Positions 1-8,670 are shown, counted from the first letter of the stretch. The stretch: DNA of 64,000 nucleotides from CAYTMY01 sp964618075 (GCA_964618075.1 CAZTZO010000001.1:1-64000), one strand, 5' to 3'. Numbers and translations are program-made. Notes: generated by a model from the letters alone, not told the origin.

Positions 1-1
1 A

Positions 2-175
2 ATAATATACTCCGGAGCCACTATTCTCGGCGGAGAAACCACCGTAGGCAAAGGCAGTATAATAGGCGGTAACGTCTGGCTTACGAGATCTGTGCCTCCG
101 TATTCAAAGGTATACAATTCGACTCCTTCTCCATACATAAAGGCAGATGAAAATGGTGATGATGAAATAAAATAA
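2..175 (+). CDS. cysE: Serine O-acetyltransferase, C-terminal fragment
   Basis: This is the 3' end of a gene that begins before the window; it is open from base 2 to the TAA at 173-175 and is too short for an ORF listing. The translation has left-handed beta-helix hexapeptide repeats ([20 protein letters not shown]) followed by the [10 protein letters not shown] segment typical of serine acetyltransferases, which make O-acetylserine from serine and acetyl-CoA in cysteine synthesis. The tail after the last repeat is short and ends in acidic residues. Other hexapeptide acetyltransferases share the repeat, but the GNVWLT-x-SVPP block points to the CysE/EpsC group. Only 57 codons are visible, so regulation and the active site cannot be judged. 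Confidence 0.8.
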   Translation: MIYSGATILGGETTVGKGSIIGGNVWLTRSVPPYSKVYNSTPSPYIKADENGDDEIK

Positions 176-186
176 ACAGTTAGATT

Positions 187-228
187 AAAAATGAGGTATG
201 ATTCAAAAGATCATACCTCATTTTTATT
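187..228. terminator. Bidirectional terminator
   Basis: A perfect stem (AAAAATGAGGTATGAT with ATCATACCTCATTTTT) closes a 7-nt loop, with A and T runs on its two sides. It lies between the convergent serine acetyltransferase and GPH transporter genes and can serve both. Confidence 0.85.
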
Positions 229-230
229 TA

Positions 231-1616
231 TTATTGAACTTCTTGTTTTTCACACTGCATTTTTTTCATGTCATCGTCAATATTTAGGAAGCTTACAACT
301 ACAAGCATCAATACTGCAAGCAGCATAGGTACCCATCCGAGAAGTGCATTTATAGTGGTTATTGCTTGTGTAGATTGTACTTTAACAGCTGCGTTAAAGC
401 CGGAGGAAGCAAGTGAAATTGCTATAAGCTGTGTAGCCAAAGCAACTGCAAGTTTACTCGTCAAATTGTCCGCCGTTGACACAAGACTATCCAGTCTTCT
501 GCCTCCCTGCCATTCTATAACGTCAACAATGTTATTTCTATTTGTATTAAACATAACAAATGCTATTGTAGCGCCGATACCGACCGATATTGCATTGACA
601 TATATTGCCGCTAAAGAAAACGGGTTGATAACAAACCATATTTTACCGATTATGAATATAAATGCTCCCAACATCATAGTGCGTTTTCTTCCGATTTTTT
701 TATCTATAGGAGCAACTATGAACGAGGACAGAACAGAAGCGACAAGATACACCGCCTGTATCGGAGTTGCCATAGCGGTCGAGCCGATAACATAAGTAGC
801 ATAATACGTCACACAAGACATCAGCAATAAGTTATTTACACCGTAAAGCATAATATAAAGCATGTTCAATATCCATGATTTACATTTAAACAGCATCGAG
901 CAAACAGTTTTAACGCTTAATTTTTCTTCATCATTCTCGATAGGCTTAACGCGTTCCTTGGTCGTAAAATAATGAACCAATGCTCCGATGATACAAACAC
1001 ATCCCATTACCACCGCGGCAAGGAAGAAACCATGCGCACTGTTGTCATTTAAGTTACCGCTCTTATCCAGTCCGCCGAAAAGCTTCAATAGCGGCAGACA
1101 GGCAACTGCTCCGATTCCGGATCCGAGGCAACCGCCCAAATTTCTGTATACGTTTATTGAGCGCCTGTCTTCATCTATATTTGTAGCAAGACTACCCATA
1201 CTATTATACGGTATAGCGATATATGTATTGAAAAGCTCAAAAACAATGTATATCACAATACATAATATAACGGTCAATGTATCCGGCAAGTCAAAATCCG
1301 AGAAAAGTAATATGACGCTAATTGCCCATGGCAACGAAAACCACAGTGCAAACGGTCTTACTTTTTCACCGTTTTTGAACTTGTGATTTACCGCCCAAAA
1401 CCCCAGCAAAGGATCATTTACGGCATCCCAAATAGTACCTATAGTAAGAATTGTTCCTGCCGTAAGGATATTGATTTTCAACACGTTTGTAAGAAAAAAT
1501 AAGTAATAAAGACTTTTAAACTGATATACGACGTTACTTGCCGTAGAGAACGTAAAAAAGCCGAATTTCTCCATAAATTTTAGCTTCGGTATTTTTACAA
1601 TTTCTTTTTCGCTCAT
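231..1616 (-). CDS. GPH-family sodium/sugar-type cation symporter (MFS)
   Basis: A 461-residue polytopic membrane protein with about 12 hydrophobic segments. The N-terminal third carries the GPH (glycoside-pentoside-hexuronide, MelB-like) signature: an NDPLLGFW stretch followed by a short basic loop and KVRPFALW (about residues 65-90). The family imports sugars or related small molecules with Na+ or H+. The start overlaps the stop of the upstream hydrolase by 4 bp (ATGA), so the two are translationally coupled. The partner is a peptidase-like hydrolase rather than a glycosidase, so the substrate may not be a sugar; it cannot be read from the sequence. Confidence 0.8.
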   Translation of the reverse strand: MSEKEIVKIPKLKFMEKFGFFTFSTASNVVYQFKSLYYLFFLTNVLKINILTAGTILTIGTIWDAVNDPLLGFWAVNHKFKNGEKVRPFALWFSLPWAISVILLFSDFDLPDTLTVILCIVIYIVFELFNTYIAIPYNSMGSLATNIDEDRRSINVYRNLGGCLGSGIGAVACLPLLKLFGGLDKSGNLNDNSAHGFFLAAVVMGCVCIIGALVHYFTTKERVKPIENDEEKLSVKTVCSMLFKCKSWILNMLYIMLYGVNNLLLMSCVTYYATYVIGSTAMATPIQAVYLVASVLSSFIVAPIDKKIGRKRTMMLGAFIFIIGKIWFVINPFSLAAIYVNAISVGIGATIAFVMFNTNRNNIVDVIEWQGGRRLDSLVSTADNLTSKLAVALATQLIAISLASSGFNAAVKVQSTQAITTINALLGWVPMLLAVLMLVVVSFLNIDDDMKKMQCEKQEVQ

Positions 1617-2584
1617 ATGCCTTCCTCCGAGTTTTTGATTTTATAAAGTCTTTCTATCAATAATGACTTGAATTTCTCCCCTTCGTCATTCATAGGATTA
1701 TGTCCTGAATTCTCGAACCAAATGAGTTCTTTATACGGAGCTTTTATCATGTCAAACCAATCCTGTACAAGCTCAGCTGGCGTATTCATATCAAGCTTAC
1801 CGTCGAATATGAAGAAAGGCACTTTAAATACCGTGCAGCTTGACGGAAAATCGGTTGCACCAACTTCAGGCCACATAGCAGTCAATACATATTTATAACC
1901 CTTTGCAACTCCTATAAAATCAGACAACGAGTATTCTTTTGATTTTACCATGGGCACGACCATTGAGCTGAAGTAGCTTCGTTTCTTCTCATTCTTTGAA
2001 TAGCCGCCATATTTCATCATTACACGTCTTTGAGCCATCATACCGTCAAATCCGCCTTTATATACGCCCAAAACGGGAGGCCCCACTTTCTTTAGAATGC
2101 TTATTGATTTTTCGTCATTCGCCTTTTGTGCTTCTTCTAATGCGAAATTATAACTTATTTCTTCATTTTTTGCACCGTTAACTACTTGACCGAAGCCCAC
2201 GTATGCGGCAATTTTTTCGGGATATCTGTAAGCAAGATATGTTCCGAGCTCAGATCCCCAACTACCGCCTATTATGAATATTTTTTTTCTGTTGAATTTT
2301 TTGCAAAGAAAATCAACAAGCTCCTTCGCATCCTCAACAAGCCTGTCGACCGTTAAAGTATTAACTTCAGCGCCCTTGTAGGAACCGCCGCTACCTCGCT
2401 GGTCCCATGCAACTACTATGAATTTGTCACAAAGGTCTTTATGATCGGTCATAACGGTATGTCTGTTGCACACACCCGGCCCTCCGTGCAGAAAAAGCAA
2501 AACGGGAGCGCTGTCGTCATTCCCTTTTATATGTATCTTTTGCGATAGATTTCCCAAAGTAACGTATTGTTTTATATCTATCAA
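1613..2584 (-). CDS. Alpha/beta hydrolase, proline iminopeptidase-like (S33)
   Basis: A 323-residue soluble alpha/beta hydrolase. The oxyanion-hole motif HGGPG is near residue 34, the DQRGSG motif near 61, the nucleophile elbow GGSWGS near 107, the probable acid Asp in FDGKLDMNTP near 266 and the catalytic His in NSGHNPM near 293. This order and the HGGPG/GGSWGS pair are those of proline iminopeptidases (family S33), which remove N-terminal proline from small peptides; related esterases share the fold. A GGAGGT ribosome site lies just before the ATG. It is first in a two-gene operon with the GPH transporter, suggesting uptake and cleavage of one compound class. Confidence 0.8.
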   Translation of the reverse strand: MIDIKQYVTLGNLSQKIHIKGNDDSAPVLLFLHGGPGVCNRHTVMTDHKDLCDKFIVVAWDQRGSGGSYKGAEVNTLTVDRLVEDAKELVDFLCKKFNRKKIFIIGGSWGSELGTYLAYRYPEKIAAYVGFGQVVNGAKNEEISYNFALEEAQKANDEKSISILKKVGPPVLGVYKGGFDGMMAQRRVMMKYGGYSKNEKKRSYFSSMVVPMVKSKEYSLSDFIGVAKGYKYVLTAMWPEVGATDFPSSCTVFKVPFFIFDGKLDMNTPAELVQDWFDMIKAPYKELIWFENSGHNPMNDEGEKFKSLLIERLYKIKNSEEGI

Positions 2585-2629
2585 TGCGCACCTCCGATAA
2601 ATTGTAATATTATAACTTTAATTATCTAT

Positions 2630-2659
2630 ATCATACATTGTACGGCTATGATTATGCAA
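2630..2659 (-). promoter_or_regulatory. Candidate sigma-A promoter for hydrolase-transporter operon
   Basis: On the minus strand TTGCAT and TATGAT are separated by 18 bp and lie about 45 bp before the hydrolase start. The rest of the gap up to the rplT terminator (2660-2833) shows no ORF, repeat or structured RNA that I can recognise. Confidence 0.5.
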
Positions 2660-2833
2660 GAATTAATTTACCTTATTTAACAATAAAATAAAGGGGGTAT
2701 TTTCTAAAGAATATTAATTACAATGAAATATAAAAATATATGCGTTTGGTAATAAAATAAAAATGTAAAGAGGTGTGAGTATTTAAGGCTAGTAAAATAA
2801 ATCCTTCGCTATAAAAAACAGAAAATGCTTGAT

Positions 2834-2867
2834 AAAAAAAGGAGAAAGCCAATATGACTTTACTCCT
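2834..2867 (-). terminator. Terminator of infC-rpmI-rplT operon
   Basis: Read on the minus strand, AGGAG-T-AAAG pairs with CTTT-CTCCT around a 9-nt loop and is followed by seven T residues. It begins about 10 bp after the rplT stop codon. Confidence 0.75.
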
Positions 2868-2876
2868 CTTGTTAAA

Positions 2877-3233
2877 CTATTTTAAAGCTTTCTTTGCGGT
2901 TTTTGTCAGTTCTGCGAAAGCAGGCATATCGTTCATCGCAAGATCTGCAAGTATTTTTCTGTCAATCTCTACGCCGGCGACCTTAAGACCGTTCATAAGA
3001 CGTGAATAGCTTATATCATTCATTCTCGCAGCAGCATTGATCCTCGTTATCCACAGCTTACGCATATCGCGTTTTTTCTGTTTTCTGCCGGCATATGCGC
3101 TCCTCAAAGCTCTCATAACTGCTTCGTTGGCAGGTCTGTAAAGCTTCGATTTGGCCCCATAGTAGCCTTTTGCGAGTTTTAGTATTTTATTGTGCTTTTT
3201 CTTTGCATTAAGTGCTTTTTTAATTCTTGCCAT
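2877..3233 (-). CDS. rplT: 50S ribosomal protein L20
   Basis: A 118-residue basic protein of normal L20 length, with the N-terminal [24 protein letters not shown] extension and the conserved [19 protein letters not shown] region of the globular domain. L20 is an early-assembling 23S rRNA-binding protein, and in many bacteria it also represses its own operon by binding the infC leader RNA. It is the last gene of infC-rpmI-rplT, 16 bp after rpmI, and is followed at once by a terminator. Confidence 0.97.
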   Translation of the reverse strand: MARIKKALNAKKKHNKILKLAKGYYGAKSKLYRPANEAVMRALRSAYAGRKQKKRDMRKLWITRINAAARMNDISYSRLMNGLKVAGVEIDRKILADLAMNDMPAFAELTKTAKKALK

Positions 3234-3249
3234 TTTCTAATCCCTCCCC

Positions 3250-3453
3250 TTATTTCGCTATCATCTTTGAGATAAATGTTGCATCTGCGGCAGAAATATA
3301 TCCGCCCTTGCGCAGATTTCTTTTTCTTTTCTGGGATTTCTTATTAAGTATATGATTTTTGTAAGCACTTGAACGCTTAATAATACCCGACTTTTTAAGT
3401 TTGAATCTTTTTGATGCACCGCGGTGCGATTTCATTTTTGGCATTTTCGTCAC
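3250..3453 (-). CDS. rpmI: 50S ribosomal protein L35
   Basis: A 67-residue, very basic protein matching L35 in length and content: N-terminal MPKMKSHRGASKRFK after MTK, then KRSSAYKNHILNKKSQKRKR. L35 sits on the large subunit. It lies 11 bp downstream of infC and 16 bp upstream of rplT, the standard order. The ORF begins at MTKMPKMKSH; a start three codons later at MPKMKSH would match most homologues more closely, so the true N-terminus may be 3450-3442 side of the given start. Confidence 0.96.
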   Translation of the reverse strand: MTKMPKMKSHRGASKRFKLKKSGIIKRSSAYKNHILNKKSQKRKRNLRKGGYISAADATFISKMIAK

Positions 3454-3464
3454 CTTCCGTTAAG

Positions 3465-3971
3465 TTATTTTTTCGGAGCAACGTACATGACGTAGTTGCG
3501 TCCTTCTATTTTTGGTTCCTTTTCGATAATGCAGTTTTCGCCCAAAAGGTTTTTAATCTTCATTAACAAGATTTTCCCATCTTCAATATAAGCCATTTCT
3601 CTGCCTCTGAAGCGAACGGATATTTTTATTTTATCCCCTTCTGAAAGAAATTTCTGAGCGTTTTTTACTTTTACGTTCAAATCGTGTTCCTGTACCCTGA
3701 CAGAGGTTCGAATCTCTTTAAGCTCGGGCGCAACTTGATTTTTCCTTGATTCCTTCTCTTTTTTACTCATTTCATACTTGAATTTTCCGTAGTCAAGTAT
3801 TTTGCATACCGGCGGTTTAGCCTCCGGAGACACTTTGACGAGATCGAAACCCTTTTCGTACGCAAGGTCGAGAGCTTCCTTTGAAGATATAACTCCGATC
3901 ATAGCGCCGTTGCTGTCTATGACTCTGAGCTCTTTGTCACGGATCTGCTCGTTGATTTGAAAATCTTTTAT
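3465..3971 (-). CDS. infC: Translation initiation factor IF-3 (probable AUA start)
   Basis: IF-3 stops 50S joining and checks the start codon on the 30S subunit. The first ATG (3902) would remove the conserved N-terminal INEQIRDKELRVIDSNGAM segment. That segment is encoded in the same frame upstream, and the frame is closed by TGA just before ATA-GGT-ATA-AAA. The second ATA (3969-3971) sits 9 nt after a GGAGG ribosome site, giving a 168-residue protein of normal IF-3 length; no ATG, GTG or TTG is available there. Non-canonical starts are known for infC (AUU in Escherichia coli), where they let IF-3 repress its own translation. The C-terminal domain (SVRVQEHDLNVKVKNAQKFL, RFRGREMAY) is intact. 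Confidence 0.9.
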   Translation of the reverse strand: MKDFQINEQIRDKELRVIDSNGAMIGVISSKEALDLAYEKGFDLVKVSPEAKPPVCKILDYGKFKYEMSKKEKESRKNQVAPELKEIRTSVRVQEHDLNVKVKNAQKFLSEGDKIKISVRFRGREMAYIEDGKILLMKIKNLLGENCIIEKEPKIEGRNYVMYVAPKK

Positions 3972-4099
3972 ACCTATTCACCTCCGATATAATAAAATGA
4001 CCGCAAAGAAATTGCGATCATATACTGTTTTAGTATATAAACCCGACAGCGCAAGCCGTACAAGGTGAGAAGCAATTCCTTCTGCTTTGTTGTTTAACA
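3972..4099 (-). ncRNA. infC leader RNA, candidate L20 autoregulatory leader with attenuator
   Basis: About 128 nt lie between the predicted transcript start and infC. On the minus strand there is an upper hairpin (TATATACTAAAACAGTATAT) and then a strong 10-bp hairpin, ATGATCGCAA with TTGCGGTCAT (3997-4021), followed by TTTTATTATAT, which looks like an intrinsic attenuator just ahead of the GGAGGTG ribosome site. The position and layout match L20-type leaders of Firmicutes, where excess L20 lowers operon expression. I see the hairpins directly; the L20 assignment is inference from context and needs a covariance-model search (RF00558). Confidence 0.6.
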
Positions 4100-4105
4100 T
4101 TAAAG

Positions 4106-4134
4106 ATTTTATCATAGAGATCGTTTACAGTCAA
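4106..4134 (-). promoter_or_regulatory. sigma-A promoter of infC operon
   Basis: On the minus strand TTGACT and TAAAAT are 17 bp apart. It drives the infC leader and is divergent from the thrS promoter, with only 27 bp between the two -35 boxes. Confidence 0.75.
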
Positions 4135-4161
4135 CGATTTGATGAGATTTAATACATTTTA

Positions 4162-4190
4162 TTGACACAAAGCATAATGAATGCTATTAT
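4162..4190 (+). promoter_or_regulatory. sigma-A promoter of thrS
   Basis: TTGACA and TATTAT are separated by exactly 17 bp. The transcript would start near 4197, at the beginning of the T-box leader. Confidence 0.8.
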
Positions 4191-4196
4191 CGTTCA

Positions 4197-4429
4197 TAAA
4201 GGCATTGAAAAAGAAGTTGCTTTTCATTTAAAAGTCTACAGAGAAAGGTGTTAGGCTGAAAAACCCTGACTTTCGGAATTGCATAACCGCTTTTGAGCCT
4301 GATGCGTTAAAAAGCATTGCGTTTGTTACGTTATAACATAAAAGTGGGCATTTGCCAAAAAGGGTGGAACCGCGGGAAACCGTCCCTTTGATGGTAGGTG
4401 CTTTTGTTTATAAAAAAGGAGGATATACA
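4197..4429 (+). ncRNA. T-box leader of thrS
   Basis: A ~230-nt leader between the promoter and thrS. The T-box core AGGGTGGAACCGCGG is at 4359-4373, and AAAGGG before it can pair with CCCTTT after it to form the antiterminator around the bulge that binds the tRNA acceptor end. An AG-rich box (CAGAGAAAGG) lies in stem I, and ACC at 4286-4288 is a plausible threonine specifier codon. Uncharged tRNA-Thr would raise thrS expression. No strong terminator hairpin follows; instead TCCCTTT of the T-box 3' strand can pair, with one mismatch, with AAAAGGA of the ribosome site, which suggests translational control. The fold was made by eye. Confidence 0.85.
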
Positions 4430-6334
4430 TTGAAAATAACATTCCCTGACGGTAATATCCGTGAGTATCAAAATGGTACAAGCGTCTATGATATTGCTTT
4501 ATCACTAAGCCCTTCTCTTGCAAGAGAAACTTTAAGCGCTACGATAAACGGTAAATTAAAAGATATTCGTTACCTTGTAGAAGAGGACTCCAATATCAAA
4601 TTTCACAAATTTGACGATTCAGAAGGTAAGCTTGCTTTTTGGCACACTACATCACATGTGATGGCACAGGCTGTAAAGAGACTTTTCCCTGATGTAAAGC
4701 TTGCTATCGGCCCTTCAATAGAGAACGGTTTTTATTACGACTTTGATATGGAACAGCCTTTTACGCCTGAAATATTGGAGAAAATAGAATCGGAAATGAA
4801 GAAAATAATATCTGAAAATCCCAAAATAATCAGATATACACTTTCTAAAGATGAAGCCATAGAAAAAGAAAAAAAGGATTCCCAAATATATAAAGTTGAT
4901 CTTATCGAAAGGTTGAGCGACGACGCAGAAATAAGCTTCTATGAACAAGGCGACTTTTACGATTTATGTGCCGGACCGCATATCAAGGATATTTCACAGA
5001 TTAAATCCATCAAGCTTTTATCCATAGCAGGAGCATATTGGCGCGGAAACGAGAAAAATAAAATGCTTCAGCGAATATACGGAATATCTTTCCCGAAGAA
5101 ATCCATGCTAGATGATTATCTTCATATGCTTGAAGAAGCAAAACTAAGAGATCACAGAAAAATAGGTAAAGAGCTTGATCTTTATTCAATAATGGAGGAA
5201 GGGCCAGGATTTCCTTTCTTTCATCCAAAGGGAATGATAATAAGAAACGAGCTTGAAAATTATTGGAGAGAAGAACATTCCAAAAGAGGCTATGACGAAG
5301 TAAAAACGCCTGTTATTCTCGACTCTGAATTGTGGAAAAGAAGCGGTCATTGGGACAATTATAAAGAAAATATGTACTTCACAACGATAGACGATCGTGA
5401 ATTTGCGATAAAGCCTATGAACTGTCCAGGAGGAATGCTCCTTTATAACAGAAAGCTTGTTTCCTATAAGGATCTGCCCATAAGAATGGGTGAACTTGGT
5501 CTGGTTCACAGACATGAAAAAAGCGGTGCACTTCACGGTCTCATGAGAGTGCGCAACTTTACGCAGGACGACGCGCATATTTTCATGCGTGAAGACCAAA
5601 TCAAAGATGAAATAATCGGAGTCATTGATTTTATAGATGATGTTTATAAATTATTCGGTTTCGAATATATGATAGAGCTTTCTACCAAACCGGAAAAGTC
5701 GATCGGCTCACAAGAGCAATGGGATATCGCCACAAACGCTCTTCGTGAAGCAATCGAAGCAAAGGGTATGGATTATAAGATTAACGAAGGAGATGGTGCG
5801 TTTTATGGGCCTAAAATAGACTTTCATCTTAAGGATTGCATAGGCAGAACGTGGCAATGCGGCACAATCCAGCTTGATTTCCAGCTTCCCGAACGATTTG
5901 ATCTCACTTATGTTGGCAGTGACGGTGAAAAACATCGACCGATAGTAATACATCGAGTAATCTTCGGAAGCATAGAAAGATTTATCGCAATATTGACAGA
6001 AAACTTTGCGGGCGCTTTTCCGCTATGGCTCTCGCCTGTTCAAGCCGAGATAATAACCGTTAATCCCGAGTATGACGACTATGCCAAGCACATCGAAGAG
6101 CATTTGAAAAAGTACTCCATAAGAGTCCATACGGATTTAAGAAATGAAAAACTCGGATATAAAATAAGAGAAGCACAGCTTCAGAAAATACCTTATATGC
6201 TTGTTGTCGGACAAAAGGAAGCAGAGAGCGGAACCGTAAACGTCAGAAGCCGCAAGAACCCAAATATGGGAAGCGTAGCCATCGATGAAATAACAACAAT
6301 GCTTAGGGAAGAAATAGACACCAAATCACTTTAA
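4430..6334 (+). CDS. thrS: Threonyl-tRNA synthetase
   Basis: Charges tRNA-Thr with threonine. The start chosen is the TTG at 4430, seven nt after AAAGGAGG; the in-frame ATG at 4352 would translate the T-box core and must be wrong. The 634-residue product has the N-terminal TGS domain (KITFPDGNIREYQNG), the second editing-type domain with HTTSHVMAQAV (about residue 75), the class II catalytic core with the zinc ligand Cys in MNCPGGMLLY, motif 2 GLMRVRNFTQDDAH, motif 3 HRVIFGSIERF and a C-terminal anticodon-binding domain. It is a single-gene unit under T-box control, ending at a bidirectional terminator shared with gpmI. Confidence 0.97.
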   Translation: MKITFPDGNIREYQNGTSVYDIALSLSPSLARETLSATINGKLKDIRYLVEEDSNIKFHKFDDSEGKLAFWHTTSHVMAQAVKRLFPDVKLAIGPSIENGFYYDFDMEQPFTPEILEKIESEMKKIISENPKIIRYTLSKDEAIEKEKKDSQIYKVDLIERLSDDAEISFYEQGDFYDLCAGPHIKDISQIKSIKLLSIAGAYWRGNEKNKMLQRIYGISFPKKSMLDDYLHMLEEAKLRDHRKIGKELDLYSIMEEGPGFPFFHPKGMIIRNELENYWREEHSKRGYDEVKTPVILDSELWKRSGHWDNYKENMYFTTIDDREFAIKPMNCPGGMLLYNRKLVSYKDLPIRMGELGLVHRHEKSGALHGLMRVRNFTQDDAHIFMREDQIKDEIIGVIDFIDDVYKLFGFEYMIELSTKPEKSIGSQEQWDIATNALREAIEAKGMDYKINEGDGAFYGPKIDFHLKDCIGRTWQCGTIQLDFQLPERFDLTYVGSDGEKHRPIVIHRVIFGSIERFIAILTENFAGAFPLWLSPVQAEIITVNPEYDDYAKHIEEHLKKYSIRVHTDLRNEKLGYKIREAQLQKIPYMLVVGQKEAESGTVNVRSRKNPNMGSVAIDEITTMLREEIDTKSL

Positions 6335-6341
6335 AATTTAT

Positions 6342-6377
6342 AAAAAACAGCCTTGAATTTAATCAAAGCTGTTTTTT
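6342..6377. terminator. Bidirectional terminator thrS / gpmI
   Basis: AAAAAACAGC pairs with GCTGTTTTTT, with a further TTGA/TCAA pairing above a C-A mismatch. It lies between convergent thrS and gpmI, with A and T runs suited to both strands. Confidence 0.85.
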
Positions 6378-6393
6378 ATTCGTATTTTACTTG

Positions 6394-7911
6394 TTATTTT
6401 ATCAGACAATGTCCGGTCATTTCCTTAGGCTTCTCTAAGCCCATAGCATATAGTATCGTAGGGGCTATGTCGCAGAGGCTTCCTTCATTAACAGTTGAAA
6501 TGTTATCATCAAGAGAAGCAAATATGACTTTATTTGTCGTATGAGATGTGATGATCTCACCATTATCCTTCATAAGCTCTGCGTTGCCGTGGTCTGCTGT
6601 TATAAACATTGTATAACCGTGTTCTTTTGCCTCTTTAAAAACCATTTCGGCGCAGCTATCGACGGTTTCAACGGCTTTAACAGCAGCACCAAAAACTCCC
6701 GTATGTCCCACCATATCGCAATTCGCAAAATTGACTAATATAAACCCGTATTTGTCTTTTTTAATTCCTTCGATCAAAGCGTCGCAAACAGCATATGCAC
6801 TCATTTCAGGCTGAAGATCATATGTGGCGACTTTAGGCGATGGAATTACAAGTCTGTCCTCGCCAGGGTTAGGCGTTTCAATTCCGCCATTGAAGAAATA
6901 TGTAACATGAGCATACTTTTCTGTTTCAGCTATCCTGAACTGCGCTATTTTCTTATTAGCAAGATATTCTCCGAGGGTATTATCCATTGTCTCGGGTTTG
7001 AAGGCAATGTGAACATTTTCAAGAGAAGTATCATACTGCGTCATACAAACGAAATAAACGTCTACGACTTTATCTCTTGTATAGCCGTCAAAATCCTTTT
7101 GTATTATGGCTGATGTTATTTCGCGCGCTCTATCTGCTCTGAAATTGAAAAATATAACACTGTCGTTATCTTTTATCAAAGCTACAGGTTCGTTTTTATC
7201 ATAAATAACCGTAGGCTTTATAAACTCATCGGTTACATCATTTATATACGAATCGTTGACAGCGACAATCGGATCAACTGCTCTGATACCCTTGCCCAAA
7301 AGAAGCGCGTCGTATGCAAGCTTGACACGGTCGTATCTTTTGTCTCTATCCATAGCATAATAACGACCGATGATATCGGCTATTTTTGCCGTCGTGTTGT
7401 TTTTAATATAATCATTTAGTTCTTTGATAAATGTAATGCCGGATTCAGGCAAAGTGTCTCGTCCGTCAGTGAAACAATGGATAAATATTTTTTTTATTCC
7501 CTGCTCTGTAGCCAACTTTATAAGCGCCTTGCAATGCTCAAGCTCTGAATGAACGCCTCCGTCTGAAACAAGCCCCATAATATGAAGTGCGCTGTCATGG
7601 CGTTTTACATTTTCAATAGCTCCGATGAACGCTTCGTTTTCAAAGAAATCGCCGTCTTTTATTGATTTTGATATCCTTGTAAGCTCCTGATAAACGATTC
7701 TTCCTGCTCCGATATTAAGATGACCCACTTCGCTGTTGCCCATCTGCCCTTCAGGCAATCCCACATCAAGTCCGCTGCATTTCAGAAGATTCCATTTATA
7801 TTTTTTCAGTACGCTGTCCATAAACGGAGTTTTAGCCATATAAATAGCGTTGGATTCGTCTTGCTTCCCAAACCCGTATCCGTCAAGTATCATTAATAAT
7901 GCTTTTTTCAT
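6394..7911 (-). CDS. gpmI: 2,3-bisphosphoglycerate-independent phosphoglycerate mutase
   Basis: Interconverts 3- and 2-phosphoglycerate in glycolysis using two Mn ions. The 505-residue length is normal for iPGM. The N-terminal metal site MILDGYG, the phosphoserine loop GQMGNSEVGHLNIGAGR (active Ser near residue 61), the SDGGVHS and HCFTDGRDT motifs, and the C-terminal TADHGNAELM metal site are all present. It is the last gene of the gap-pgk-tpiA-gpmI operon, 11 bp after tpiA. Confidence 0.97.
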   Translation of the reverse strand: MKKALLMILDGYGFGKQDESNAIYMAKTPFMDSVLKKYKWNLLKCSGLDVGLPEGQMGNSEVGHLNIGAGRIVYQELTRISKSIKDGDFFENEAFIGAIENVKRHDSALHIMGLVSDGGVHSELEHCKALIKLATEQGIKKIFIHCFTDGRDTLPESGITFIKELNDYIKNNTTAKIADIIGRYYAMDRDKRYDRVKLAYDALLLGKGIRAVDPIVAVNDSYINDVTDEFIKPTVIYDKNEPVALIKDNDSVIFFNFRADRAREITSAIIQKDFDGYTRDKVVDVYFVCMTQYDTSLENVHIAFKPETMDNTLGEYLANKKIAQFRIAETEKYAHVTYFFNGGIETPNPGEDRLVIPSPKVATYDLQPEMSAYAVCDALIEGIKKDKYGFILVNFANCDMVGHTGVFGAAVKAVETVDSCAEMVFKEAKEHGYTMFITADHGNAELMKDNGEIITSHTTNKVIFASLDDNISTVNEGSLCDIAPTILYAMGLEKPKEMTGHCLIK

Positions 7912-7922
7912 ATCAATCGATT

Positions 7923-8660
7923 CTATTTATCGTAATTTACCAATTTCACGAAGTCCGCTTTAAGGCTTGCTCCGCCAACAAGAACACCGTCTATATCATT
8001 TTGTGCCATTATACCTTTGATATTGTCCGGTTTTACGCTTCCGCCGTAGAGTATACGTATTTTCTGCGACAAATCGTCGGATATTTCGTTTATGCATTCT
8101 CTTATGAATTTACAGGCTTCCTGCGCTTGTTCTGTCGTAGCTGTTTTACCGGTGCCTATCGCCCAAACAGGCTCATAGGCTACTATCAGCTTATCAGAAT
8201 TTATCCCTTCAAGCCCTTTTGTAATCTGCTGTTTTAAGATATTGAAGGTATTGTTGCTTTCCCTTTGCTCTAAATCCTCACCCACGCACATCATCGGTAT
8301 TAATCCGGTAGTAAGGATTTTCTTTATTTTAAGATTTACGCTTTCATTGCTCTCGGAGTAATACTTTCTTCTTTCAGAGTGTCCGATAAGAACATATGAA
8401 GCATTTGTTTCTTCTATCATTGCAGCTGATACTTCGCCCGTAAAAGCGCCGTTATCCTCATAATGTACATTTTGAGCTCCTATTTTTACAAACGAATCCT
8501 TTGTTGCCTGTACTGCGGTATCAAGACTCGTGAACGGAGTGAATATAACTACATCTTTTTCATTTGTATTTATATCGTTTAGAAAATCGCCGAAGAATGC
8601 AGATGTTTCACTTTTAGTCTTAAACATCTTCCAGTTGCCCGCGATAACTTCTTTTCTCAT
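7923..8660 (-). CDS. tpiA: Triosephosphate isomerase
   Basis: Interconverts dihydroxyacetone phosphate and glyceraldehyde 3-phosphate. The start is the ATG at 8660 (MRKEVIAGNWKMFK), 7 nt after AGGAG; the longer frame to 8735 only overlaps the end of pgk. The 245-residue TIM barrel has the substrate Lys in GNWKMF, the catalytic His in IGHSERR (about residue 94), the catalytic Glu in AYEPVWAIGTG (about 163) and the phosphate-binding GGSVKP loop. It lies 10 bp downstream of pgk in the glycolytic operon. Confidence 0.97.
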   Translation of the reverse strand: MRKEVIAGNWKMFKTKSETSAFFGDFLNDINTNEKDVVIFTPFTSLDTAVQATKDSFVKIGAQNVHYEDNGAFTGEVSAAMIEETNASYVLIGHSERRKYYSESNESVNLKIKKILTTGLIPMMCVGEDLEQRESNNTFNILKQQITKGLEGINSDKLIVAYEPVWAIGTGKTATTEQAQEACKFIRECINEISDDLSQKIRILYGGSVKPDNIKGIMAQNDIDGVLVGGASLKADFVKLVNYDK

Positions 8661-8670
8661 TGTTGTTCTC

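Noticed and set aside
2660..2833. Small gene or RNA in the gap before rplT
   Set aside because: No ORF with a ribosome site, no conserved RNA pattern and no promoter pair was found.
4352..4429. In-frame ATG extension of thrS
   Set aside because: The extension translates the T-box core; a TTG with a strong ribosome site lies at 4430 where ThrRS homologues begin.
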